Assembly (NCBI GenBank): GCA_016931155.1
Contig: JAFGFJ010000010.1
Span: forward strand, 3,287-67,286
Direction: 5' to 3'
DNA length: 64,000 nt
Source: Candidatus Dojkabacteria bacterium
GTDB taxonomy: Bacteria > Patescibacteria > Dojkabacteria > B142 > JAFGFJ01
Shown: positions 19,296 to 28,003 of the stretch, piece by piece
Numbering within the stretch: the stretch's first letter is position 1
Layout: each line of letters opens with the position of its first letter
Program-made: the position numbers and the translations under genes
Notes under the pieces: model-generated
Told to the model about the DNA's origin: nothing
Seen by the model: only the letters and a program-made list of their open reading frames with translations
The model's database searches: none

Positions 19296-20483
19296 ATGGC
19301 TAATGTTGTTCCTGAGACAAAAATAGTAAACGCTCAAGAAGAAACCCTGGGAGACAAACCAAAAGTTGGAATAAGTGACCAAGCAGTAATGCTTTATATT
19401 CTTACTGCCCCAGCCAATCCAGTGCTCATAAGGAATAATGTTCCTCCAGGACTTAGTGAAAGGGAAAAAAAACTTAATTCAATGGAAGAACAAGAAAGAA
19501 AGAAATTCATCAGAGACATACGAGATGATACTTTTCCCGAGACACGAAGAGTTTCTAACAATGAAGCAGTATTTACGATCGGTGAATATATAGAAACATT
19601 AGAACAGTTGTTAGAGGACATCCAATTATCAAATAGCGAGAATTTAGCAAACAGGATTGAAAAACTTAAGAATTCCTCAATCTATGAGCTTGATTGGCGA
19701 AATTATACGGGACTTTCTCAAAATGATTTTAATCGTCTAGTTTCCCCATTAAACCTTTTGATACATGAGCATTTTAACCTACTTGCCCTAACAAGTGGTT
19801 ATGCCCAACTTGTTGAAGATGTTGAAGATGAACAATCTCAGCAGCAAATTTTGGATCAAATTACCGTCTCTTCAACCAATTCCATCAATCTTCTAAGATT
19901 AGTAGAACGCTTTACAAAACACAAAGACTCAAATAGCTATAAAATAACTGAACTCATGGGAACACTGGTTGGAGCTAACCCCGATGGACTATCAGGCAAT
20001 TCCTTCTCCATCGGAGGAAAAAAAAGAGATATTAAACTAAATTTCGATTTTGGAAATAAAGAAGTATTTGACTCATTTGAAGAGTTCGTTTCAGTTCGAA
20101 CTCTTATTCATAATGCAGCCATACAGACACATGTTAAAAGCATAACTGTTCGAAGATTTGATATTGATGATGCTGGAAAGAATAAGGTTTATCAGGTACA
20201 AGACGATGGAGAAATAGGAAATTTCAGACCGTTTGTACGTGATTTGGAAAGAGGTAAAAGACTTGGGAAAGAATACAAGAATGAACCCATTCTAATAAGC
20301 CAAAGAGGAGGAAAAATAGTTGCACTCATGGCAGGAACAAGAGGAGATGAGATTGTCGGAAAAATAGACTCTAAAACAGGTGTAAAATCGGTTTTTGTAA
20401 CATTTTCAGATGAACAAACAGGAGGGAAAAAAGTTTTCGAGACCTTCAAAAAAGGATATCTCGATGATAAAGTAACTTCATGA
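19296..20483 (+). CDS. Soluble histidine-kinase-like protein
   Basis: 395 residues, no transmembrane helix. Residues ~150-210 fit a dimerisation/phosphoacceptor domain: LIHEHFNLLALTSGYAQLVE has the HE...GY..L pattern with His near 158. Residues ~255-390 fit a divergent HATPase domain: N-box LIHNAAIQT and G1 box VQDDGEIG, with the rest of the Bergerat fold degraded. No response regulator is nearby. The two upstream unknown proteins may be its input or output partners. Annotation is from motifs only; loss of kinase activity is possible. Confidence 0.6.
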   Translation: MANVVPETKIVNAQEETLGDKPKVGISDQAVMLYILTAPANPVLIRNNVPPGLSEREKKLNSMEEQERKKFIRDIRDDTFPETRRVSNNEAVFTIGEYIETLEQLLEDIQLSNSENLANRIEKLKNSSIYELDWRNYTGLSQNDFNRLVSPLNLLIHEHFNLLALTSGYAQLVEDVEDEQSQQQILDQITVSSTNSINLLRLVERFTKHKDSNSYKITELMGTLVGANPDGLSGNSFSIGGKKRDIKLNFDFGNKEVFDSFEEFVSVRTLIHNAAIQTHVKSITVRRFDIDDAGKNKVYQVQDDGEIGNFRPFVRDLERGKRLGKEYKNEPILISQRGGKIVALMAGTRGDEIVGKIDSKTGVKSVFVTFSDEQTGGKKVFETFKKGYLDDKVTS

Positions 20484-20501
20484 TCGAGCCTTTTAAGAAC
20501 A

Positions 20502-20942
20502 TTAGCTTTTTAAAAACAGTATCATCCACCATTCCTTATAATTATCCAGTACAATCGGATCCAGATTTTTCTCCAGATACTCATACTGGACAGGTGGCTC
20601 ACGCTTCACATAGTAAAGCTCCTGATTTCCCCTTACATAGTTCAGGTTATTTCGTGCGAAGTTTTCCTTAAATTCATCAGATTGCAAATAGGCTACCTCA
20701 TCTAAAAGTTCCCGCCCTTCCCTCTCGAGCTCATTCAATTTCTCTCTTTCTTTTGCAATTAGTCCATAATTCTCTTTGCCCCTTTTTATTACTCCATAAA
20801 TACTTGTCGAAAGATAAATCACAAGAAGAAGCGAAACAATAATAAGGGAAATGTACTGCCAGCTGATACCAATATCACGGAGAGTAGAAGAAATTCTTCT
20901 TCCAATGAGTGAAATATAATAACTTATTTTCCTGGCAGTCAT
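20502..20942 (-). CDS. FtsB/DivIC-like septum formation protein
   Basis: 146 residues: basic cytosolic N-terminus, one transmembrane helix (ISLIIVSLLLVIYLSTSIYGV, ~31-51), then a coiled coil (~55-90, ENYGLIAKEREKLNELEREG) and YLQSDEFKENFARNNLNYVRGNQELYYV, the typical DivIC/FtsB tail. Such proteins bridge FtsL and FtsQ in the divisome. It is convergent with the histidine-kinase-like gene, 18 bp apart. Confidence 0.8.
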   Translation of the reverse strand: MTARKISYYISLIGRRISSTLRDIGISWQYISLIIVSLLLVIYLSTSIYGVIKRGKENYGLIAKEREKLNELEREGRELLDEVAYLQSDEFKENFARNNLNYVRGNQELYYVKREPPVQYEYLEKNLDPIVLDNYKEWWMILFLKS

Positions 20943-21072
20943 AGCAAAAGTACAAGTATAAAAATGACCGATAGTTATTGACTCACAAATACCTCTCTGT
21001 TAAAATCAGTGCACTACATTATAGTAGATTATTCACACTTGCCTCAAGTACCGAGCTTTTATTGGGAACACA

Positions 21073-21951
21073 ATGACTTTCGATCAATCACTAAACCGCT
21101 TTGTTGATTTTCTTAAAGAGAAAGGACGCTCTCCTTCTACGGTTGTAGCCTATAAAAAGGATTTAAAACAGCTTTTTGACTACATTTATAAAAATCCCGC
21201 AATAGATAATCCTGCAAAAATCACAACTGAGATACTAAAAAGCTATGTTGAAAAACTGAAAAAAGAGAATAATTACACACTAAAAACCGTTTCAAGAAAA
21301 ATAAACAGTATCAAGACATTCTCAAAATTTCTCCTTGGAGAAGGAGTTCTCAGCAGAAACATTGCCAAGGAAATTACTCATCCAACCTACGAAAACAAAC
21401 CTTCACGAATTCTAACTGAAATGGAATACAAGGCTCTCCGGGACACAGCAAGAAAACACATACGGCTCTATACGATGGTCGAACTACTGCTCCAAACAGG
21501 AATCAGGATCGGAGAATTATCAAGATTGACTGTAGCAGATGTAGCAATAAATTCAGCCCCTAAACACATCACAATCAAGGCTTTTGAAAGCAATCCCGAA
21601 AGAGAAATAGAACTAAACCCACTCGCATCAGAGGCTCTGGGAAATTTCCTTCTTGTAAGAAACAGCAGACCTACAGAAAGTGAATTCTTGTTTCATACAA
21701 AGAACGGACGACCCGTTTTGGTAAGAAATATCAGAGCAACAATAAACAAAGCCTTTAAAAAAGCCGGAGTCGAAAATGCAACAGTAAACGATATCCGAAA
21801 TACATTCATCGTTTTTCAGCTTGAGGCAGGAATGAAAACCCATAAGCTTGCGCAAATTGTTGGTCACCAGAGAATATCAAGTACAGAAAAATATCTTTGT
21901 CTTTTAAGAAAGAAAAAAGACCGTGTGATAAACAAGATTCAGCCCCTATAG
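21073..21951 (+). CDS. Tyrosine recombinase, Xer type, with altered HxxR motif
   Basis: 292 residues, the usual XerC/D size. Residues 1-90 form the SAM-like core-binding domain (LNRFVDFLKEKGRSPSTVVAYKKD). Catalytic residues seen: Arg in LLLQTGIRIGELSRL, Lys in ITIKAFESNPERE, Arg in VNDIRNTF, His in IVGHQRISSTEKY and the Tyr nucleophile in that motif. The first His of HxxR is Asn here. It may be the chromosome dimer resolvase. I found no dif-like site nearby; tRNA-Ile(UAU) lies 187 bp downstream. Confidence 0.9.
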   Translation: MTFDQSLNRFVDFLKEKGRSPSTVVAYKKDLKQLFDYIYKNPAIDNPAKITTEILKSYVEKLKKENNYTLKTVSRKINSIKTFSKFLLGEGVLSRNIAKEITHPTYENKPSRILTEMEYKALRDTARKHIRLYTMVELLLQTGIRIGELSRLTVADVAINSAPKHITIKAFESNPEREIELNPLASEALGNFLLVRNSRPTESEFLFHTKNGRPVLVRNIRATINKAFKKAGVENATVNDIRNTFIVFQLEAGMKTHKLAQIVGHQRISSTEKYLCLLRKKKDRVINKIQPL

Positions 21952-21997
21952 ATAACACAGAAATACAATACGCTGTCTTCGTATTTTGACCCTACTG

Positions 21998-22027
21998 CTG
22001 ACAATTTCCTGGCTTTAATGGTAGAAT
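21998..22027 (+). promoter_or_regulatory. Possible promoter for tRNA-Ile(UAU)
   Basis: CTGACA, 18-nt spacer, TAGAAT. Transcription from about 22034 would give a ~105-nt leader containing a hairpin CATTCTTC-GTGT-GAAGGATG before the tRNA. The leader is GC-richer than nearby spacers, with no ORF. Confidence 0.35.
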
Positions 22028-22138
22028 CTAGCTCGTTAGAGTATTGGTGGCCAGCCTACATTCTTCGTGTGAAGGATGACGGACGGAGCCCGACATTCTT
22101 AAATCTGAGGCATAATCGCTGAAGATAAAAGTATTATC

Positions 22139-22215
22139 GGGCCAGTAGCTCAGGTGGTTAGAGCACCGTTCTTATAAAGCGGGGGTCGATGGTTCAAGTC
22201 CATCCTGGCCCACCA
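22139..22215 (+). tRNA. tRNA-Ile(UAU)
   Basis: Cloverleaf: acceptor GGGCCAG/CTGGCCC, D arm GCTC/GAGC, anticodon stem CCGTT/AGCGG, loop CTTATAA with TAT at 34-36, T arm GATGG/CCATC with TTCAAGT, discriminator A and encoded CCA. It reads AUA directly. Most bacteria instead use a CAU tRNA modified to lysidine by TilS, so this is notable. Confidence 0.93.
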
Positions 22216-22347
22216 TTATCTGCCACTTAGACATTTCCATATGGTTCCTGACATGATGATGAACAAAATTGCTTCATGTAATTAATTTGACCAAAAACTC
22301 TTTCCATCAAAATCTGAACAAAATTTGTGTCATTATTATAAAATACT

Positions 22348-22397
22348 ACTGAGACTCTACGGATTTCGCCCGTAAATTTAAGATCGGTTATACTAAA
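22348..22397 (+). repeat. Dispersed hairpin repeat, copy A
   Basis: A 50-bp unit starting ACTGAGACTCTACGG and ending TTAAGATCGGTTATACTAAA. It matches copy C at 33453-33502 at 42 of 50 positions, and its right half matches copy B at 22421. A TACGG...CCGTA stem lies in the middle. It is intergenic. The rest of 22216-22480 shows no gene. Confidence 0.75.
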
Positions 22398-22420
22398 GTT
22401 TTTTGGGATGAGTTTGCTCA

Positions 22421-22459
22421 GTTGGCTTCGCCCGTGTTTTTAAGATCAGTTATACTAAA
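22421..22459 (+). repeat. Dispersed hairpin repeat, copy B (partial)
   Basis: Right part of the repeat: GGCTTCGCCCGTGTTTTTAA then GATCAGTTATACTAAAG. It lies 23 bp after copy A in the same orientation and lacks the ACTGAGACTCTAC start. Confidence 0.65.
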
Positions 22460-22479
22460 GACCAGAACATTAATTGAAA

Positions 22480-22511
22480 CAAAAAGGAGGCGGCTTACGC
22501 CGCCTCCTTTA
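22480..22511 (-). terminator. Rho-independent terminator of the CreD-like gene
   Basis: A 12-bp GC-rich stem AAAGGAGGCGGC / GCCGCCTCCTTT with a 4-nt loop; the minus strand continues TTTTTG. It is almost symmetric and could act in both directions. Confidence 0.85.
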
Positions 22512-22526
22512 ATCTCAATCATTTTC

Positions 22527-23843
22527 CTAAGCTTTTTTCATACTTCTGGTTTGCACCACTATTGCGAGGAGAGCAATTACTCCAAACAAGACCAACAGAA
22601 TCGAATACTCAGGAATAGTAACTACCAGCGGAAAGAATCCCATAAAAAGTACCAGTGCTGGAAGTCCAACCCCAAGAGCAAATTTCAGTCTTGTCACTCT
22701 CCCAATCAGATATACTATCAAGATCCCAACGATAGCCCACGCCAATCCAAAGGCCAAATACAAAGGCATAGAATAGTAGCTAACCGTTTTAAAACTGCTG
22801 AAAATTTCCATCGTCGGATCAATTGTAAAGCTTGATAGGTAGTGAAAGAAAGGAAAGAATACAATATACAGAACAGAAACCAGAAACATATCAAACGGCT
22901 TGAATCCCGTGTTGAATTTCAGAGCAAGAAATACAAGAACAATCATAAACACCACATAAATAGGTGCCATTGTAAAGTATACTCTTGATACTTGAGTTGA
23001 AGGATTCAGTCTTTCGGCGACACTTACAGAGATATTCGGTTTGGAAAAGAGATTTGTTTTATTCCAGGAAAGTTTTACATAATCTTCCCCGAATTCCCTT
23101 TCATCAACGGAAAGTCCGCCGATCACGTCATATCCACGTGTTCCAGAAATAGTCATTTCGAAATTAAAATCCTGAGCACCTTTGCTGTTTTCAATCCCAG
23201 TGTAGTCAAATGTCGAAATCCCGACAGTGTCATAGGTCACCTGCACTGTCTTTGAAGCATTAGCACCAATCTCACCCTCCCAATGAAGTCCTGGAACTTC
23301 AGTTGAATAATAATCGGAAGCGGAAAGCAATGTTTTTGAATTCTCAACCTCTTTTCCATCAACAACCAATTTTGCATTACTGATTTCATTTGAATCCGTT
23401 CCGGAAGGAAAAGGGAAATCAAAGGCAACAAAACCTGTCTCATCCAAGGAATTTCTCAGGACATATTCGGCACTGAACTGCACCTTATATGTCGGCTGAT
23501 AGGCAAGACCCTTTTTTACAAAATCAGCATTTATCGTTACATTTCCATCGGTTGAGACAAGACTTGTATTGTCCACATATTTTTTCACCCTGACAGGCGA
23601 GAGTTTATTCATCAAATAGAGATCAGACTTTTCATCGACCATTTCAAGCATCGGAGCTGATTGGTTTATTGGTCCTCCATAAATATTTGATGTTTCATAA
23701 TATAGATCTCTTGAGACAAGATTATTCCTTGAAGCAGCTACTAAAGACATTATTAAACTGAAAACAGTAACAAAAATTGTCATTACTATTCCGATTGCTA
23801 TGAAACTACCGTACTTTGTCTTACTCTTGGGGATATCATTCAT
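22527..23843 (-). CDS. CreD-like inner membrane protein
   Basis: About 438 residues from the Met at 23843 (MNDIPKSKTKYGSF); the 18 codons before it are unlikely. One N-terminal transmembrane helix, a ~250-residue extracytoplasmic beta-rich domain, then five or six helices in the last 170 residues. This topology and segments such as EVPGLHWEGEIGANASKTVQVTY and FTIDPTMEIF recall CreD, an inner membrane protein of unclear role. Sequence similarity is only suggestive. It follows the T4SS-like ATPase by 142 bp. Confidence 0.55.
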   Translation of the reverse strand: MNDIPKSKTKYGSFIAIGIVMTIFVTVFSLIMSLVAASRNNLVSRDLYYETSNIYGGPINQSAPMLEMVDEKSDLYLMNKLSPVRVKKYVDNTSLVSTDGNVTINADFVKKGLAYQPTYKVQFSAEYVLRNSLDETGFVAFDFPFPSGTDSNEISNAKLVVDGKEVENSKTLLSASDYYSTEVPGLHWEGEIGANASKTVQVTYDTVGISTFDYTGIENSKGAQDFNFEMTISGTRGYDVIGGLSVDEREFGEDYVKLSWNKTNLFSKPNISVSVAERLNPSTQVSRVYFTMAPIYVVFMIVLVFLALKFNTGFKPFDMFLVSVLYIVFFPFFHYLSSFTIDPTMEIFSSFKTVSYYSMPLYLAFGLAWAIVGILIVYLIGRVTRLKFALGVGLPALVLFMGFFPLVVTIPEYSILLVLFGVIALLAIVVQTRSMKKA

Positions 23844-23985
23844 TTTTAAAAAAATAAAAAATATAATACTGCGACCTGGGACAAAACAGGTCTTCACTCT
23901 ATTACCAGTTGAGGGTTATTAACATAGTCAATTAAAGAGTACATATCTGTCTGACCAAAATATTTTACCAGAACAAAAGATGAAA

Positions 23986-26541
23986 TTAGAACTTTTTACC
24001 TGGTCCTGCACCGAAAAGACCCATACCGTCAAAACCTCCTTTTTGTCCCATAGGACTAAACAATTGTGATTCGTCTTCTGTTTTACCTTCTCCAAGTTGT
24101 GCTCTTTTTGAGATCTCAGCCTCAATCAGTCCCCTGTCTCTACCATATCTAAGCCTCGATAATTCTTTTATCATGTCTGATATTTCGATTTTTCCATTCT
24201 TCCAGTCAAAAGGCACTTCAGTTTTTCTAAAATCGGTAAGAATTGAGAACGGAGCCGGATATTCACCTCCAACAAGCATTTTAATGTAAAGGTTATAGTT
24301 TTCAAGATTTATAAGGTCATCCTGCTCAAAGACAGGAGCAAATTCGTTGGCAAGATAACTTGCATCATTTACGCCTACCTTGAAACTTCCCATAGTACCT
24401 ACATTTCCAAAGACTGCGTCTCTCACCCTGTCATCGATCTGCGCAATATACTGATTTGCTACAATCAGATTCAACTTGTATTTTCTGGCTTCTGAAAGAA
24501 TTTGAGCAAAATCATCGGTGGAAAAGTTCTGGAACTCGTCAACATATAGAAAGAAATCTTTTCTTTGAGACTCATGAATTTCTGCTCTGCTCATAGCCGC
24601 AGAGAGAATTTTGGGGACAAGTAGAAGCCCCAGGAATTCCGAGTTTTCCTGCCCTATTATCCCTTTTGAGAGATTGACAAGAAGAATTTTTCCTTCATCC
24701 ATAACCTTCCTTACATCAAAACTCGAATGGCTCTGTCCTATAATGTTTCTCATAAGTTTATTTGTTACAAATCTGTCAAACTTTGAAACAATGTATCCCA
24801 GAACTTCAGATTTATGGAAATCCTGCGTCTGAGCGATTTGATCTGTCCAGAATCTTCTAACAACATCATCAGTAATTTTAGGAAGCCAGAATTCATCAAC
24901 ATATTTTTGATCAGTTAAAATTCTCATTACTTCAACAAGAGTGCTTCCCTGCACAGACATCGCAGTCAAAATTGCATTCCTTACTGCCTGTTCAAAACGC
25001 GGTCCGACTATACCCTGCCTGTTCGGATCAAACATTTTGTACATAAGTCCTATAAAGGCATTTGTGACCATATGCTTGTCCTGTTCGTTGTAGTAATCGA
25101 TTATGTTAAATCCTATTGGTCGTTCTTCATCCCCCGGATTGAAATAAATCACATCCTCAGCCCTCTCTGGAGGTATTCTTTCCAAAATCCACTGAACCGC
25201 ATCACCATGAGGATCAAGAAAAGCAAGTCCATGACCCTGCCTGATGTCTTGCAAAATCATGCTTTGCAAAAAGTACGATTTTCCAGCTCCAGTTTTTCCT
25301 ACAACATACATGTGTCTTCTTCGATCGTCCAAATTTAGATACACCTGTTTTCTGCTCTCTCTGTATACAGACTCACCAAGCCATACCGCGCCCTGTGAAT
25401 ACTCGGTAGGTACTTCCTCTCCTGCTGGTGCTCTTTTTGAAAGAAGCCAGTGAATGTGGGGAGTTTTTACGTTCTGATTTGGAAGGTGAAAGATGGTCGC
25501 AACTTCAGCAGTATTGAGAACCATATCCTTTGTTGGAACTCTATAGATAAAGTCATGAATAAATTCTCTTTTTGCATTATCTTTCTTTAACTTCTTCTTC
25601 TTGAAAGAGTTCGAGCCTTCTTTGCTAAATTGATCAAAAGAATTGATCACATTATCAAGATTAACTTTTGCAAAATCATTAGTTGATGATACGCTTACTA
25701 TACGTATTGCTACATGAAAACCTCCCTTCTCCGCCTTCTTTTCAATCCCAGACAGAACATCTTCGTCGACATTTATCTTACTCTTTTCAGGATCAGCATT
25801 ATTTGATCTGACCCTCGATACAAAAGCCTTTCCGGTCTTCCTCCATTCTCCCCCGGCAGGTGTAAGAACAAGTTGGATCGCTAGTGCTTCTCCTTTATTT
25901 AGCTTGCTCATAGCTGTAGTGATTGCCGCAACCGTGTCAGTACTGAGATCCTCATAGGTTTTCAATGGCTTATAATCCTCGTTATCAAGCTTGAGCGAGG
26001 CATATGCAACTGAACTTTTAGTAGAGAAAATATTGTATTCATCTGCTTTCGTTACTTCAGCAGAACTATATGCACCATTTACCTGTTTTTCTACAAGACC
26101 AGCAAGCTTTTTTGGAACAGTAACATAAAACCTGATACTTTCCGGAAACGCCACAATCTCGAGACTAATAGAAATGTGCGATCCAAACCATTTTTTTATT
26201 CCTTCTAATTTTTCTCCTATGCCTAGAAACGCTGAAAACATCTGGTCTGCAGCTTGAGGTTCAACTTCATTACTTCTAGGTATACGAAGTTCATAAATAG
26301 CAGTATCTAAAGAACGTTTCTCCTGCGAAGCCCTTCTCACTTTTTTCGCAAATCTTCTAAATGCAATTATACCCACCAAAAGCAGAAGTAAAGACAAAGG
26401 GATTAAAAATAGAACCAAAGGGAAACCACCTTCTGAAACTGTCGAACCTGTTGGAACAGTTATTGTCGGTTCAATAGTAGTTGTCCTATTTGTCACGGGT
26501 TTGCCGGGATTTGTTGTTTGGGCAATTACAAAGTCTTCCAT
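23986..26541 (-). CDS. VirD4/VirB4-like type IV secretion ATPase, membrane-anchored
   Basis: About 851 residues from the Met at 26541 (MEDFVIAQTT), preferred because the -10 TATAAT lies 6 nt before it. A Thr/Pro linker, a transmembrane helix (~44-67 of the longer frame), a ~280-residue accessory domain, then the motor: Walker A GKTGAGKS (420-427), DPHGDA, Walker B FFLYVDEFQNF and sensor region LIVANQYIAQ. The motor resembles TraG/VirD4 and VirB4 proteins. It probably powers the pilus or secretion machine whose pilins are at 37-41 kb. The Gly-rich C-terminus is disordered. Confidence 0.88.
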   Translation of the reverse strand: MEDFVIAQTTNPGKPVTNRTTTIEPTITVPTGSTVSEGGFPLVLFLIPLSLLLLLVGIIAFRRFAKKVRRASQEKRSLDTAIYELRIPRSNEVEPQAADQMFSAFLGIGEKLEGIKKWFGSHISISLEIVAFPESIRFYVTVPKKLAGLVEKQVNGAYSSAEVTKADEYNIFSTKSSVAYASLKLDNEDYKPLKTYEDLSTDTVAAITTAMSKLNKGEALAIQLVLTPAGGEWRKTGKAFVSRVRSNNADPEKSKINVDEDVLSGIEKKAEKGGFHVAIRIVSVSSTNDFAKVNLDNVINSFDQFSKEGSNSFKKKKLKKDNAKREFIHDFIYRVPTKDMVLNTAEVATIFHLPNQNVKTPHIHWLLSKRAPAGEEVPTEYSQGAVWLGESVYRESRKQVYLNLDDRRRHMYVVGKTGAGKSYFLQSMILQDIRQGHGLAFLDPHGDAVQWILERIPPERAEDVIYFNPGDEERPIGFNIIDYYNEQDKHMVTNAFIGLMYKMFDPNRQGIVGPRFEQAVRNAILTAMSVQGSTLVEVMRILTDQKYVDEFWLPKITDDVVRRFWTDQIAQTQDFHKSEVLGYIVSKFDRFVTNKLMRNIIGQSHSSFDVRKVMDEGKILLVNLSKGIIGQENSEFLGLLLVPKILSAAMSRAEIHESQRKDFFLYVDEFQNFSTDDFAQILSEARKYKLNLIVANQYIAQIDDRVRDAVFGNVGTMGSFKVGVNDASYLANEFAPVFEQDDLINLENYNLYIKMLVGGEYPAPFSILTDFRKTEVPFDWKNGKIEISDMIKELSRLRYGRDRGLIEAEISKRAQLGEGKTEDESQLFSPMGQKGGFDGMGLFGAGPGKKF

Positions 26542-26547
26542 AGGAAA

Positions 26548-26553
26548 ATTATA
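26548..26553 (-). promoter_or_regulatory. -10 box of the T4SS-like ATPase gene
   Basis: Minus-strand TATAAT, then TTTCCT, then ATG at 26541. Spacing places the transcript 5' end at the start codon. This decides the start in favour of MEDF over the in-frame Met 15 nt upstream, which overlaps the -10 box. Confidence 0.6.
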
Positions 26554-26686
26554 CATTAAAGGATACTATAGTGATTGGAAATAATCTAGCCAGCCTTGAA
26601 AATACTATTTCAGCTATATCAATTTTTTTATACCTACCAGCGTACTAGACCCCTTTCTCAATCCTCCAAAATCCAGCCATAAATAA

Positions 26687-27349
26687 TCAAGAGGGTTTCT
26701 GAGAATGCATCTTGAGAAGCCTGTCCAGAAGGACATATAGCCAGGTTTTTGCAGAATCAGGAGCTCCTTTATCTTTCAAATTTCTAATTGCTTTAAATTC
26801 CTGCATAACTTTCGGGGGAACAACATATCCAAAAAGCGCAGGTGCTTCGTATTCAGTAGAGGGTTCTTTCGATTTCTGAATAAATACAGGTTTTTCTGGA
26901 ATCTCAGGTTTATCCTGCTGTTGTTTTTTCTCTTTATTTTCTGCCTTTTTAATTTCTGGAGCCTCCACTGAAGTCTGTACTTCGGTCCCATATTCAACTG
27001 CTATTGGTTGGGCTTCAACTGACACAGCTCCGCTTGAAATCTCAGGTGAAAAGTTACCTCCTCCAATAAACTTGCTCTTATTCTCCTCCTTATTCCCGCC
27101 AGTGCCATTTTCTGAAAGTCCACTCATTTTAGAGAGATCAAAATCTTCCTTCACTCCAGCCTGATCATTCAAAAAACTTGGAAACAAATCTGCAGACTCC
27201 TGAACACCCACTTGTTCAATTTGGGGATTTATTTGTCCAGCCTGAGAATTCTCCTGACTATCTTGTTGCTGTACCTGATCATCTTGAGGTTGCACCTGTC
27301 CATTTTGAATCTGTTGTAATTGGTTGTTTTGTTGTGTATCGTCCGCCAT
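26687..27349 (-). CDS. Gln-rich disordered protein with short conserved-looking C-terminal domain
   Basis: 220 residues. Residues 1-~150 are low-complexity (NNQLQQIQNGQVQPQ and many Pro/Glu/Lys), certainly disordered. Only residues ~165-215 (ALFGYVVPPKVMQEFKAIRN, then APDSAKTWLYVLLDRLLKM) look folded. No signal or transmembrane segment. It lies between the ATPase and smpB on the same strand. The extended -10 TGATATAAT ends 9 nt before ATG. Function unknown; a scaffold or adaptor for the neighbouring ATPase is a guess. Confidence 0.65.
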   Translation of the reverse strand: MADDTQQNNQLQQIQNGQVQPQDDQVQQQDSQENSQAGQINPQIEQVGVQESADLFPSFLNDQAGVKEDFDLSKMSGLSENGTGGNKEENKSKFIGGGNFSPEISSGAVSVEAQPIAVEYGTEVQTSVEAPEIKKAENKEKKQQQDKPEIPEKPVFIQKSKEPSTEYEAPALFGYVVPPKVMQEFKAIRNLKDKGAPDSAKTWLYVLLDRLLKMHSQKPS

Positions 27350-27436
27350 AATCCGGGTATTATATCATAGCTCTTCAATAACCCTCCTACCTCACCTGTC
27401 CTCTGGCTTTGTCCTGCTTGTTATTTGCTTATAACC

Positions 27437-27889
27437 TCACTTATCTCCACGCAAATCTCTGTCAATCTGCTTTTTCTGATCCATCTCTTTCAGTTTAGCA
27501 CGTTTGTCATATTTCTTTTTCCCCTTTCCAAGTCCTATGGATATTTTAATTATTCCCCTTCCATTATCATATACTTTGGTCGGAACAATAGAATACCCCT
27601 CCCTTTTTTCCCCTCCAATAAGCTTATTTATCTCTTTTTTGCTTAAAAGAAGCTTTCTGTCCCTTATTTCATCCATCTGTACCTCCTTGCCTGTTTGCTT
27701 CCACTTTGCAACATGCATACCGACGAGAAAAAGCTCTCCCTTCTGGTACTTTACAAAGCTTTCTTTAATACTTGCCGAAGCTTTTTTTATTGATTTCACT
27801 TCCCACCCTTCAAGCACAATACCTGCTTCCATCTCTTCAGAGATGGAATAATTGAAATAGGCTTTTTTGTTTTGAGCATAAGTTTTCAT
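27437..27889 (-). CDS. smpB: SsrA-binding protein SmpB
   Basis: 150 residues, normal length. NKKAYFNYSISEEMEAGIVLEGWEVKSIK is the OB-fold tmRNA-binding signature, followed by the RDRKLLLSKKEI segment, and the basic tail KGKKKYDKRAKLKEMD, which inserts in the empty mRNA channel during trans-translation. tmRNA itself is not in the window. Confidence 0.97.
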   Translation of the reverse strand: MKTYAQNKKAYFNYSISEEMEAGIVLEGWEVKSIKKASASIKESFVKYQKGELFLVGMHVAKWKQTGKEVQMDEIRDRKLLLSKKEINKLIGGEKREGYSIVPTKVYDNGRGIIKISIGLGKGKKKYDKRAKLKEMDQKKQIDRDLRGDK

Positions 27890-28003
27890 AGAACAGGCAT
27901 AGATAATGTGATTCTTTAATTCTACAAAAATTACTTCAGTGCCTTTTTAACGAAATGTTTCAACACGATTATTGTTTATTCCTAGTATCTACGGGTTATG
28001 ATC

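Noticed and set aside
22022..22110. A further tRNA gene before tRNA-Ile(UAU)
   Set aside because: A D-arm-like string is present, but no acceptor pairing, anticodon stem or T arm can be drawn.
21952..22138. dif site beside the Xer recombinase
   Set aside because: No pair of 11-bp recombinase half-sites around a 6-bp centre could be seen.
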